From Gemmatimonadota bacterium (GTDB lineage: Bacteria > JAAXHH01), in contig VXWP01000002.1 in the NCBI GenBank assembly GCA_009835325.1, forward strand, positions 1-43,755: 43,755 nucleotides of DNA, written 5' to 3'. The notes beneath the pieces were generated by a model that was given only the letters and a program-made list of their open reading frames with translations, did not search any database and was not told the DNA's origin. Below, in pieces: positions 25,135-33,445 of this stretch. The position numbers were made by a program, and so were the translations under genes. The stretch's first letter is position 1; each line of letters begins with the position of its first letter.

Positions 25135-25882
25135 CCATTCCTCCACGGCAAAGAAGACATTGATTGATGATAGCAGCCAACCTTCCGTAATCCTCACTTC
25201 GCGCGGGTATCGACGAACATAAGACTTTTCCGTCGACCGTCAAACTCTTTTCAACGACTCCCACCGCGGCGACCGGCAGGCCGCAGTGTACGGCCGTAAT
25301 CACTTCATCCAGCAAACCTTCGCCGACCACGTCGACTCCCGCCCGGACCCACGCGGCGAGTTCGTCACCGGCCCCGGACCGTGCGACCCGTCCATACACG
25401 ACGCCCCGCAGCTCAAGTCCCAGGGAAGCCGCGCCTCTTTTGAGCGCGTTCGACCAGCGTGCGTCATAGGGCGCGCCCATGTCGGGATACCTCGGACCCA
25501 GGCGTTCGTCGTTCGGTCCCCGGAGCGGATTCTCGCCGGTGCAGTTTACATGGTCGTCCACGATCACGAATGAACCCGCTTCGCATCCGCGATTCAGCGC
25601 GGAACATCCGGTCGCGCACAATATGCTTTCAGCCCGAAGCATCCGCAGGACCCGCACCGCATCGATGCGGCGTTCCAGGTCCATGGCCCTTCCCAGGCAG
25701 GGGAGCAGTACAGACCCCGCCCGGTACACGGTTTCAAAGGGTGCCCAGGATACGGGCGCACTCACCGTGCTCCAGGGACAGGCCTCAGGAGGTAATTCCG
25801 GGAGCGACAGGCCGACTATCCTGTGTCCCCGCAAGTGATCGCCCATCCTGCCGGCCAGCCGAGAGATTCGCTCGTAGGTCAT
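25124..25882 (-). CDS. Diverged purine nucleoside phosphorylase-like protein
   Basis: 252-residue homologue of trimeric purine nucleoside phosphorylases (PNP/MtaP). The clearest match is residues 109-140: DDHVNCTGENPLRGPNDERL and GPRYPDMGAPYD closely follow the mammalian/bacterial PNP sequence around ENPLRGPN. RVLRMLRAESI and DEVITAVHCGLPV also align. Aligned with bovine PNP, purine-binding E201, M219 and N243 correspond to G170, E188 and K212; the phosphate-site GSGLG is GLSLP and the HxYEG motif is missing. The usual activity is therefore unlikely; a new ligand, a structural role or early decay are options. The frame is intact and overlaps the next gene by 11 bases, so it looks expressed. 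Confidence 0.7.
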   Translation of the reverse strand: MTYERISRLAGRMGDHLRGHRIVGLSLPELPPEACPWSTVSAPVSWAPFETVYRAGSVLLPCLGRAMDLERRIDAVRVLRMLRAESILCATGCSALNRGCEAGSFVIVDDHVNCTGENPLRGPNDERLGPRYPDMGAPYDARWSNALKRGAASLGLELRGVVYGRVARSGAGDELAAWVRAGVDVVGEGLLDEVITAVHCGLPVAAVGVVEKSLTVDGKVLCSSIPARSEDYGRLAAIINQCLLCRGGMDDG

Positions 25883-25941
25883 TCGCTCGCGTGTGTCTGC
25901 CTTTGGATATCTGGCGAACCCGGAATCAACCCGATCGGGAT

Positions 25942-26451
25942 TCAGCCTGGCCGGGGTTGCCGTGCGGAGCCCGGCGCCGGTTGCTCGCCGCTTTCCCGGT
26001 CCATGCTCCGCATGGCGTCCAGTTGCTCCTGGTGGGACTCGAGCAGAATCCTGAATTTGACCTCGTAGTCCTTCCTCAACGTGGTGAGCGCGCCCAGTTC
26101 CCGCTTGATTTCAGCGACCTGGTTGTTCGCGTCGGAGATCCACCGGTCCGCCTTGTTCTCCGCATCTTTCAATACGTTTTCCGCTTCTTTCATCGCATTG
26201 GCCTTCATGTCGTGAATGACCTTCTGCGCGGATACGAGCGCGTCCTCGAGCAGTTTCCTCCTCCGGCCCACATCGGACAACTCGCTGTCCATCTCCGCCA
26301 TCCTGGTCCGCAGCGATTCGTTTTCATTCGCAAGGTCTTCTAACGCGCCGGCGGCACTGTTCAAAAACGCTTCCACTTCATCCATATCGTAGCCGCTGAC
26401 CCAGCGCGTCTTGAATTTCCTTTCCCGTATTTCCTCCGGGCTTATGTCCAT
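25942..26451 (-). CDS. divIVA: DivIVA-domain cell division/polarity protein
   Basis: 169-residue coiled-coil protein. The N-terminal membrane-binding DivIVA motif is clear: ISPEEIRERKFKTRWVSGYD followed by MDEVEAFLN. A long coiled coil runs from about residue 35 to 145, then a Pro/Gly-rich tail. DivIVA proteins sense curved membrane at poles and septa and recruit partners. GAGGTG lies seven bases before the ATG. It sits between yggT and the PNP-like gene, in the arrangement familiar from Gram-positive division clusters but here in a Gram-negative-type genome. Confidence 0.93.
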   Translation of the reverse strand: MDISPEEIRERKFKTRWVSGYDMDEVEAFLNSAAGALEDLANENESLRTRMAEMDSELSDVGRRRKLLEDALVSAQKVIHDMKANAMKEAENVLKDAENKADRWISDANNQVAEIKRELGALTTLRKDYEVKFRILLESHQEQLDAMRSMDRESGEQPAPGSARQPRPG

Positions 26452-26491
26452 GCGTTCACCTCTGTTTCCTGGTCTGCTCGTCGCGCTCCTG

Positions 26492-27316
26492 TCAGATCCG
26501 CAGTAACAGGGGCAGGAGACTCACCTGGATAAACCTCAGTATCAGAATGGCGATCAGCGGCGAAAAATCAATGCCGTACGTCGACGGCAGGATCCTGCGG
26601 ATCGGCGCCAGAATGGGATCGCTGAAAAGAATGAGTATCTGGAAAAGCGCGTTGCCCGTGTCCGGGTTGAAGAACGAAAGCACCGCGCGTACGAGTATCA
26701 CGATGAAGAGCACGTCGAAAATGAAGTCGATCACGTAGACGATGCTCTCGAGGATCATTTCCGCCGGAGTGCCGGCGGCCTGTGCCACCATCGCTCCGGC
26801 CTGGTACAGTACGAGACCGTGCAGAACGCCAAGCAGTACGATGCCCAGCAGTGCGGACACGTCCGGCCGTCCGATCCGGTAGCCGGTGAATCGGCGGATC
26901 GGGGCCAGGAAGAAGTGGGCGATGTTGTGCATCATATGTCCGGACTGGCTGAACGCGAACGGAGATTCGATGGATATGAAGAAAGCGCCGAGAAACAGGA
27001 TGGCGAGCACCCGCACCACGAAATCGAATACGTCCAGCATTCCGGCGGCCAGGGAAGTGGACAGAGGCACGCCCATGACGGTCGTCACCAGGAATCCCCG
27101 CACGATCACGAGGGCGATTATGGCAAAGACGGGTGACCAGTCGAAACGCGGTTCGCCGCGCATGATCACCTGGCGGATGGGCCGAAGCACCGGTTCGGTC
27201 GCCGTGTACAGTCCCCGCTGGATCGGGTTCTCGCTGAAGGGGCTCGCGGCGGGCATGAACAGGCGGAGTCCGAAGGCCAGCATGTAGATGTTGATGATGA
27301 ATTCGATCAGTCCCAT
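26492..27316 (-). CDS. YggT family membrane protein (two YggT domains)
   Basis: 274 residues with about six membrane helices forming two tandem YggT units, each ending in the family stretch: the first has NPIQRGLYTATEPVLRPIRQ (about 32-51), the second ALFQILILFSDPILAPIRRI then DFSPLIAILILRFIQ. YggT/YlmG proteins are encoded next to yggS across bacteria and have been linked to osmotic stress, division-site and plastid nucleoid roles; the molecular task is unknown. It follows yggS by 34 bases. Confidence 0.92.
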   Translation of the reverse strand: MGLIEFIINIYMLAFGLRLFMPAASPFSENPIQRGLYTATEPVLRPIRQVIMRGEPRFDWSPVFAIIALVIVRGFLVTTVMGVPLSTSLAAGMLDVFDFVVRVLAILFLGAFFISIESPFAFSQSGHMMHNIAHFFLAPIRRFTGYRIGRPDVSALLGIVLLGVLHGLVLYQAGAMVAQAAGTPAEMILESIVYVIDFIFDVLFIVILVRAVLSFFNPDTGNALFQILILFSDPILAPIRRILPSTYGIDFSPLIAILILRFIQVSLLPLLLRI

Positions 27317-27350
27317 GAAGGGTCCCGTTCACTGCCGGATTAACGGCGTT

Positions 27351-28040
27351 TCATGCCTGGCGCGCACCGAAAACGGCCGTACCGATGCGGACCGTGTCCG
27401 CGCCTTCCTCGATGGCTACCTCGAAGTCATGGGACATGCCCATGGAGAGTACGTCCATACCCACGCCTGCGATCCCGGCGGAAGCGATGCGGTCTCTTGT
27501 TTCACGGAGCAGCCGGAAAGCGGGCCGGGCATCTTCGGGATCGGGTGTGAACGCGGGGATCGTCATCAGTCCCCTTACGGACAATCCGGGCAGCACGGAC
27601 AACTGCTCCGCGAGTTCCAGTGCGCGGTCCGGCTCCACGCCGGCCTTCGTCTCCTCCGACGACGTATTGACCTGGATCAATACGGGCATGGTCCTGCCCG
27701 CGGCCTGCAGCCGCCGGTCGAGTTCCTGGCCAAGGGAAAGGCGGTCGACGGAGTGAATCATGTCGAAAACCCGCACGGCGAACCTGGCCTTGTTGCGCTG
27801 CAACGGACCGATCAGGTGCCAGTTTGCACCGTCGTCCTGGCGGATCTTCTCGAGCGCTTCCTGGACCCTGTTCTCACCGAAATCCGTGACACCGGCCCGC
27901 CTGGCCTCTTCGATCATCGAAAGGGGCTTGGTCTTCGATACGGCGATAAGCTGAATGGTCGAGGCCTCACGGCCGGCTCGCGCGGCAGCCCTGGATATAC
28001 GGTCGTACACCCGGACCAGATTTTCTTTGATCGTGGACAA
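27351..28040 (-). CDS. yggS: YggS/PLPBP-family PLP homeostasis protein
   Basis: 229-residue PLP-binding protein of the YggS/YlmE/PROSC family: a single TIM barrel that carries PLP but has no known reaction and balances vitamin B6 and amino-acid pools. The PLP lysine is K36 in LIAVSKTKP. FGENRVQEALEK, WHLIGPLQRNKA, VLIQVNTSSEETKAGV, LSMGMSHDFEVAIEEGA and VRIGTAVFGAR complete the family pattern. Translation starts at TTG 28040, with GAGG eight bases upstream. A promoter with TATATT lies just upstream. It is the first gene of the minus-strand housekeeping block. Confidence 0.95.
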   Translation of the reverse strand: MSTIKENLVRVYDRISRAAARAGREASTIQLIAVSKTKPLSMIEEARRAGVTDFGENRVQEALEKIRQDDGANWHLIGPLQRNKARFAVRVFDMIHSVDRLSLGQELDRRLQAAGRTMPVLIQVNTSSEETKAGVEPDRALELAEQLSVLPGLSVRGLMTIPAFTPDPEDARPAFRLLRETRDRIASAGIAGVGMDVLSMGMSHDFEVAIEEGADTVRIGTAVFGARQA

Positions 28041-28071
28041 AAGATCAACCTCACCGAAAAACCAGTCTGCT

Positions 28072-28101
28072 AATATATGCGAACAGGGGCCCTGGTCGCA
28101 A
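28072..28101 (-). promoter_or_regulatory. Promoter of the yggS-yggT-divIVA block
   Basis: On the minus strand TTGCGA (28096-28101) and TATATT (28072-28077) are 18 bases apart. The start would fall near 28065, giving a ~25-base leader that contains the GAGG ribosome site of yggS. Confidence 0.55.
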
Positions 28102-28250
28102 CAGAAATCAGTAAACTTCGAGGTGGCGAAAGGAAACTAGATTCCGCCCCTTCCCGCCGACTGATATGAATGTGCTGGCGCCGATTGAATCCATCCCGGA
28201 TTGGTCGGCATGCGACCCGAGACGGAACCATTATTCGAAGGAGGGACAGC

Positions 28251-29792
28251 TTGCTATCACGTGTATCGAGCGGCGCCGTGCAGGGGATCGAAGCGATTCC
28301 CGTGGTGGTGGAAACCCACATCACCAACGGCCTTCCTCATTTTTCGACCGTCGGACTGCCGGACAGCGCCGTGCGGGAGAGCAAGGACCGCGTCGTGGCC
28401 GCCATCAAGCAGTCCGGTTTTACCTATCCGTACCGGCGTATCACCGTCAACCTGGCCCCCGCGGACGTGCGCAAGGCGGGTACTTCCTTCGACCTGCCCA
28501 TTGCCGTAGGCATTCTCGCCGCGTCGGCACAGTTGCCGGCCCAGTCGCTTGAAGACACGATCCTGCTGGGCGAGCTGTCACTGGACGGCACGCTCCGGCC
28601 GATCCGGGGCGCGCTGCCCGTTGCGCTCGCCGCACACCGCCTCGGCGCGCGCAGGCTGATCGTTCCGAACGAGAACGCGAAAGAAGCTGCAATGGGCGGC
28701 GGTATCGACGTTTACGGCGTGCCGTCCCTGGAATCCGCGGTCCACTTCCTCCAGGGCCGTAAGCGATTTGAACGGTCCCGGCACGAAGCCGGGCCAATGC
28801 TTTCTTCCGGTGCGGATTATCCCTTCGATTTCTCCATCGTCAAAGGACAGGATCACGCCAAGCGCGCCATCGAAGTGGCCGCCGCGGGATCTCACAACCT
28901 GCTGCTCATCGGTCCACCGGGTTCCGGCAAGACGCTGCTCGCCCGCTGCGTGCCGTCCGTACTGCCCGATTTCACGCTGGAGGAAGCACTGGAAACGACC
29001 CAGATTCACAGTGTAGCGGGGAAAATCCCGCCCTTTACCCCTTTGGTCACCACCCGGCCCTTCCGGGCTCCTCACCACACCATCACGGAAGCGGGCCTGA
29101 TCGGCGGCGGGAGCATACCGAGACCCGGAGAGGTGTCTCTCGCCCACAACGGCGTGCTCTTTCTGGACGAGTTGCCTGAATTCCGGAAGCATGTGCTCGA
29201 ATTGCTCCGGCAGCCCCTTGAAGACGGCAAGGTCAACCTGTCCCGCGTTTCCAGGTCCCTTTCCTATCCCGCGCGATTCACCCTGGTCGCGGCCATGAAT
29301 CCGTGCCCTTGCGGATACCTCGGCGATCCGGGCCGCGAATGCACCTGTCCGCCGGCCCGGATACACCAGTACATGTCCCGGATATCGGGTCCGCTGCTCG
29401 ATCGGATCGATTTGCACGTCGAGGTGCCGCCGGTACCGTACGCGGACCTCGGCGGCCGTTCCGGTGGTGAACCTTCACGCCGCGCCAGAGACCGGATCAA
29501 CCGGGCCAGGGAACGACAGTTACCGCGTTTTGCCAACCGTCCAGGCGCTTTTGGAAACGCGCACATGACACCCCGTGAACTGCGCCGTTACTGTGGATTG
29601 GACGGCAGGGCCCACGACCTGTTGCGGAACGCCATAGCCCGTCTGGGTCTTTCCGCCAGGGCCTACGATCGCGTCCTGAAAGTCGCCCGGACCATCAGCG
29701 ACCTGGCCGGCGAGGAAACGATAGGTGCCGAACATGTGGCCGAAGCCATACAGTACCGGTCCCTGGACCGCAGCAAATGGATGGATCACTGA
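28251..29792 (+). CDS. comM: YifB/ComM family AAA+ ATPase (Mg chelatase-like)
   Basis: 513-residue hexameric helicase-type AAA+ protein. ComM drives branch migration in natural transformation of some species; the family is much wider than competent bacteria. An N-terminal ChlI-like domain (GLPHFSTVGLPDSAVRESKD) is followed by Walker A GPPGSGKT (221-228), Walker B GVLFLDELPEF and the Cys cluster MNPCPCGYLGDPGRECTCPP, then the C-terminal Mg-chelatase domain. The start is TTG 28251: AAGGAGGG lies six bases upstream and LLSRV matches the family start; the ATG-like frame from 28170 adds 27 residues with no homology. It diverges from yggS. Confidence 0.94.
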   Translation: MLSRVSSGAVQGIEAIPVVVETHITNGLPHFSTVGLPDSAVRESKDRVVAAIKQSGFTYPYRRITVNLAPADVRKAGTSFDLPIAVGILAASAQLPAQSLEDTILLGELSLDGTLRPIRGALPVALAAHRLGARRLIVPNENAKEAAMGGGIDVYGVPSLESAVHFLQGRKRFERSRHEAGPMLSSGADYPFDFSIVKGQDHAKRAIEVAAAGSHNLLLIGPPGSGKTLLARCVPSVLPDFTLEEALETTQIHSVAGKIPPFTPLVTTRPFRAPHHTITEAGLIGGGSIPRPGEVSLAHNGVLFLDELPEFRKHVLELLRQPLEDGKVNLSRVSRSLSYPARFTLVAAMNPCPCGYLGDPGRECTCPPARIHQYMSRISGPLLDRIDLHVEVPPVPYADLGGRSGGEPSRRARDRINRARERQLPRFANRPGAFGNAHMTPRELRRYCGLDGRAHDLLRNAIARLGLSARAYDRVLKVARTISDLAGEETIGAEHVAEAIQYRSLDRSKWMDH

Positions 29793-29818
29793 GCGGGTTG
29801 CATAGTCCACAAACAACT

Positions 29819-29846
29819 TTGAATCCACCGTGACCTGTGCTATAGT
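29819..29846 (+). promoter_or_regulatory. Promoter of the LIC10091-like lipoprotein gene
   Basis: TTGAAT (29819-29824) and TATAGT (29841-29846) are 16 bases apart, in a locally AT-richer stretch after comM. Transcription would start near 29853, 60 bases before the ATG. Confidence 0.6.
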
Positions 29847-29912
29847 AGATAAGGTTTTTGAGACCTGAACGACGAACCGACAGTCCACCGGAATACCGGG
29901 GGAAAGGAATCC

Positions 29913-31043
29913 ATGCTCAGAACCGGAACGGGGTTGGCCGGCCTTTCCGCCATGCTCCTTTTGATCGCGGGATGCAGCGGTACCGGGCAGGCGGACTCCC
30001 CCGTGTCCTTTTCTCCGGAACGCTATGCGGCCCTTGTGGATACCCTTTCAGAGCCCGGCGGGTTTTTCGACAGCGACAACCTCGTCTCCAACGAGGCCGG
30101 CTATCTCCACGTAAAGCAAACGCTTAAGCGGCTCGGTGTCGAGGGCGGTGTCTACATCGGCGTGGGACCGGACCAGAATTTCACCTACATCGCGCAGGTT
30201 CGCCCGCGGTACGCCTTCATTCTCGATATCCGCCGGGACAACCTCATCGAGCACCTGCTCTACAAGGCTATTTTCGCCCTGGCGGAATCACGGGCGGAAT
30301 TCCTTTCCATCCTCTTCAGCAAACCCATATCGCGTGCCGAATTCACCGCCGGCCAGCCCACGATCGAAGCGTTGGTGACCTATTTCGATCGAACGGACGG
30401 AGACGAGGATCTGTTCCACCGCAACCTGGAGCGCATCCGGGCTCGGATCAGCACTTTCGAGGTCCTGACGGGAGATCGTGATGCCCGGCGCGTGTCCGAG
30501 CTGTACCGTTCCTTCTTCGAGCGGCATCTGGATCTGAGGTGGGAGTACCGGTCAGACGGGGACCGGGGCATATCCTTCATTACCTACAGAACATTCCTGC
30601 TGGGCCGGGACCTTAAGGGTGCTTACGGAAATTTCCTGGCTTCGGACGAAGACTACCGGTTCATCCGCGATATGCAGGCCCGCAACGCCATCATTCCCGT
30701 CACGGGAGACTTCGCGGGCGGCCATGCTCTCAGGGCCATTGGGGATTTCGTCCGGGGAAGGGGGGACCGCATCTCCGCGTTCTATCTTTCGAACGTAGAG
30801 TACTACCTCCAGCCCGAAGGCCGTCTCGACGAGTTCGCGGCAAACGTCCGGTATCTGCCCACGGACGGTCGAAGCGTATTGATACGTGCCTACGTCAATT
30901 TGAGGCAGCGCGCCCATCCGCTGCGTGTGGAACGGAACCTGATGACCACCGTACTCCAGTACACGCGCTCGTTCAGCCAGCTTTTTGCCGACGGAGCCTA
31001 CCGGTCTTACCTGGACCTGGGCGTAAAGAACTACATGCAATAG
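29913..31043 (+). CDS. Lipoprotein, possibly LIC10091-like (methyltransferase-like fold)
   Basis: 376 residues with a lipoprotein signal peptide ending in the lipobox LLIAGC (Cys21), so it is anchored in a membrane facing the periplasm or outside. The body has a pattern I associate with the LIC10091-type family: FDSDNLVSNEAGYLHVKQTL, then GGVYIGVGPDQNFTYIAQVRP and RYAFILDIRRDNLIEHLLYK, which looks like a SAM-methyltransferase-type nucleotide fold with the acidic LDIRRDN strand end. NAIIPVTGDFAGGHALRAIG and FYLSNVEYYL follow. An exported protein with this fold is puzzling; ligand and role are unknown. AAGGA lies five bases before the ATG. Confidence 0.65.
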   Translation: MLRTGTGLAGLSAMLLLIAGCSGTGQADSPVSFSPERYAALVDTLSEPGGFFDSDNLVSNEAGYLHVKQTLKRLGVEGGVYIGVGPDQNFTYIAQVRPRYAFILDIRRDNLIEHLLYKAIFALAESRAEFLSILFSKPISRAEFTAGQPTIEALVTYFDRTDGDEDLFHRNLERIRARISTFEVLTGDRDARRVSELYRSFFERHLDLRWEYRSDGDRGISFITYRTFLLGRDLKGAYGNFLASDEDYRFIRDMQARNAIIPVTGDFAGGHALRAIGDFVRGRGDRISAFYLSNVEYYLQPEGRLDEFAANVRYLPTDGRSVLIRAYVNLRQRAHPLRVERNLMTTVLQYTRSFSQLFADGAYRSYLDLGVKNYMQ

Positions 31044-31061
31044 GGGCGGGGCGTGCCAGGG

Positions 31062-32354
31062 TCAGAGCGTCCGCTCGACCGCTTCCACTGCTTCACCGAG
31101 CACTGAGGCGATCCGGATCACCTCGTCCTCGTTGACGGTGTAGGGCGGACTGATCGCGACGTGATCGCCGTAGACGCCGTCCACGGGTCCCGGTGCGCCT
31201 GGCATGATCAGTACGCCCCGATCGAAGGCTTCCCGGACCACCCGGCCCGTCACGCCCAGCGCCGGATCGAAAGGCGCGCCCCGCGCCTTATCCGCCGCAA
31301 ACTCGACGCCGCAGAGAAGGCCCTTTCCGCGCACCGTGCTCACCATGGGCCGTTCGGTCAGCGGCTGCAGGTGTTCCAGCATCATCTCACCCATTTCGGC
31401 GCAACGCGCGACGAGATCATGACGTTCGACGTATTCCTGCACGGCCAGCGCGGTGGCGCAGGAAAGGGGATTGCCGCCGTAGGTATGGCCATGTACGAAG
31501 GCCGGCGCGGTTTCATAGATTGTCTCGTAAATCTCGTCCCGCGCTATCGTCGCGGCGATGGGTGTGTATCCGCTGCTCAGGCCCTTCCCGGTAGCCATCA
31601 GGTCCGGGATGACACCCCAGTGGTCGATCCCGAAGTCAACCCCGGTCCTTCCGTACCCGGTGACGACCTCATCTATGATCAGGAGAATCCGGTAGTGATC
31701 GCAGAGGTCCCTTACCTTGCTGAAGTAATCGTCCGGCGGCGCCAGTCCGGCCGCGGAGGTTCCCAGGACAGGTTCGACGATGAAGGCGGAAATGTACTCT
31801 GCGCCGATCTGGCGGATCACGCGTTCCAGTTCGTCGATGCTGTGTTGCGCTATGTGAGGGAAATCCAGCAGGTACGGCGTGTAGTCTTTCCGCCAGGCCG
31901 ACCGGCCCGACATGGACAGGGCGCCGATTGTATTGCCATGCCAGCTCTGCCAGCATGAAATGACCTGGTACTTGGACGGGTTGCCGGATTCCAGGTGGTA
32001 TTTCCGCGCGATCTTCAGCGCCGCTTCCGTGGCCTCCGACCCGCCGGACACAAAAAACACCCGGCCCATTCCCTCCGGGGCCATATCGGTGATCTTCCGG
32101 GCCAGGTCGATCTGCGGCTGGCTGATGAACTGGCCGTAAGCGAATGCGACCTTCCGGGCCTGACCGGCCATGGCCTCCGCGATTTCTTCCACGCCGTGGC
32201 CTATGCTGACCACATGCACGCCGGCACAGGCATCCAGGTAGGCCTTGCCGTCGGTATCATAAAGGTAGCATCCGCTGCCGTGTGAAATCCGCGGCCAGTG
32301 GTCCTTCCGCGCACGGTGGAAGATTCGCTCCTTCGGTTCGCTTCGACCGTCCAT
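31062..32354 (-). CDS. Class III aminotransferase (PLP-dependent)
   Basis: 430-residue fold-type I aminotransferase of the omega-amino acid/acetylornithine/GABA group. The PLP lysine is K257 in LMATGKGLSSGYTP, with D228 in LLIIDEVVTGYGRTG and the phosphate-binding FFVSGGSEATEAALKIARKY. HGHTYGGNPLSCA is typical of omega-amino acid:pyruvate and adenosylmethionine-type members. The amino donor is unknown. GGAGAG precedes the ATG. It lies 55 bases downstream of the acetoacetate-decarboxylase-family gene, so the two are likely one transcript. It converges on the lipoprotein gene with only 18 bases between stops. Confidence 0.92.
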   Translation of the reverse strand: MDGRSEPKERIFHRARKDHWPRISHGSGCYLYDTDGKAYLDACAGVHVVSIGHGVEEIAEAMAGQARKVAFAYGQFISQPQIDLARKITDMAPEGMGRVFFVSGGSEATEAALKIARKYHLESGNPSKYQVISCWQSWHGNTIGALSMSGRSAWRKDYTPYLLDFPHIAQHSIDELERVIRQIGAEYISAFIVEPVLGTSAAGLAPPDDYFSKVRDLCDHYRILLIIDEVVTGYGRTGVDFGIDHWGVIPDLMATGKGLSSGYTPIAATIARDEIYETIYETAPAFVHGHTYGGNPLSCATALAVQEYVERHDLVARCAEMGEMMLEHLQPLTERPMVSTVRGKGLLCGVEFAADKARGAPFDPALGVTGRVVREAFDRGVLIMPGAPGPVDGVYGDHVAISPPYTVNEDEVIRIASVLGEAVEAVERTL

Positions 32355-32409
32355 GTACTCTCCAGGAATCGCGCGTGCTGCCCGTAATTGGTATGGGAGA
32401 CCCGGCCGC

Positions 32410-33279
32410 TTACCTCAGGATGCGCTGGTCGCTGAGGTCCTTGCCCCCGACGGTCTCCATGATACTTGCGGCCGGGAAGGCGATTTGCTCCAGACCCGCT
32501 AATGCGTTTACGATATGGTACTGCGTGGGCAGGTCCCGCCATTCCGCCCGTTGGAACCGCACCCTTCCCCGGACTGTTCGTTGCGCCGTCACCCTGCGGT
32601 TCGGGGTGGCGGACGGGGTCAGTACGGCGTATTCCGCGTCGGCCTCGTCCCAATCTCCGGTCCGTGGTATGTATTTGTAATGCAGGGTTCCGGTCAGCTC
32701 GGCGTCCTCCGCCGCGGCTACATCGGGGCCATTGGTCTCGGCCGCGGCTTCACCGGTCGGCGCCGCGGGCGGCGATTCCATTTCCGACAGGTTCATTTCC
32801 ATGAAGCGGAATCCGAGCCAGTCCGCCGTACAATGCGTCTCGCCGTTCAGCACGGACGGCGGCGGGATCGCGCAGTATATCTTCGAGAAACCGAGCTGTT
32901 CCCTCCCGGTGAGAATCGGATCGGCCAGATTCTCCCACAACACCGCGAGGAAGGGGCCGCGGGCCCGGTCCCGTTCCCCCCTGTACTCGGCCGGGAAACT
33001 CACGCCGAGGGTATTGTAACCCCTCCCGGCCAGCCACTCGATTTCAGTCATATAAGAAACCGTCACAGTCACCACGGGATCTCCGGCCAGCCGGAACCCC
33101 ATCGGCAGCAGGGCTTCGAGCTGTTCCGGCCGGGTCAGGAAACTCACGGAATACGAGGCGGTCCGCGGCGAGTCCACGCCTTCGAACCGCCGTCCATCGG
33201 GTCCCTGCCGCGGACCCGCGGCAGGTCCGAAATGGGTCGGCATCATGTGCATCCGGCCGGGCTGAAGCTTGTAGGGCAT
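32410..33279 (-). CDS. Acetoacetate decarboxylase family protein
   Basis: 289-residue member of the ADC superfamily. The signature GREQLGFSKIYC contains the expected Schiff-base lysine K133 and a conserved Arg (R126). SVSFLTRPEQLEALLPMGFRL at 45-65 and VSYMTEIEWLAGRGYNTLGV are also typical. The superfamily includes true decarboxylases, aldolase-dehydratases and enzymes of polyketide-like chemistry, so the reaction cannot be fixed. An Ala/Glu-rich insertion (about 170-190) separates two parts. AGGGA lies about seven bases before ATG 33279. It heads the minus-strand pair with the aminotransferase. Confidence 0.85.
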   Translation of the reverse strand: MPYKLQPGRMHMMPTHFGPAAGPRQGPDGRRFEGVDSPRTASYSVSFLTRPEQLEALLPMGFRLAGDPVVTVTVSYMTEIEWLAGRGYNTLGVSFPAEYRGERDRARGPFLAVLWENLADPILTGREQLGFSKIYCAIPPPSVLNGETHCTADWLGFRFMEMNLSEMESPPAAPTGEAAAETNGPDVAAAEDAELTGTLHYKYIPRTGDWDEADAEYAVLTPSATPNRRVTAQRTVRGRVRFQRAEWRDLPTQYHIVNALAGLEQIAFPAASIMETVGGKDLSDQRILR

Positions 33280-33365
33280 GGACGTTCCCTCACTGAAACC
33301 GTAGGGCCGCCGTCCGGTCCAGGTACGTACCGGGACGGGTAAACACACGCCGGTCTATCTAATAT

Positions 33366-33395
33366 TTGCTGGCGTTGAGATGGTCGGACTATATA
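33366..33395 (+). promoter_or_regulatory. Promoter of the aldo/keto reductase gene
   Basis: TTGCTG (33366-33371) and TATATA (33390-33395) are 18 bases apart on the plus strand. The -10 box is shared with the opposing promoter. The leader would be about 45 bases. Confidence 0.5.
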
Positions 33396-33417
33396 CAATC
33401 CGATCCAGGCCTGTCAA
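33388..33417 (-). promoter_or_regulatory. Promoter of the decarboxylase-aminotransferase pair
   Basis: On the minus strand a perfect TTGACA (33412-33417), within CTTGACAGG, faces TATATA (33390-33395, 16-base spacing) or TATAGT (33388-33393, 18-base spacing). The leader to the ATG at 33279 would be about 100 bases. Confidence 0.65.
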
Positions 33418-33445
33418 GTAGAGGGAGTCGCACACGGAGGCAGTC

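Noticed and set aside
25124-25882. Considered as a pseudogene
   Set aside because: The frame is intact, coupled to the next gene and keeps selected motifs, so a diverged protein is more likely than decay.
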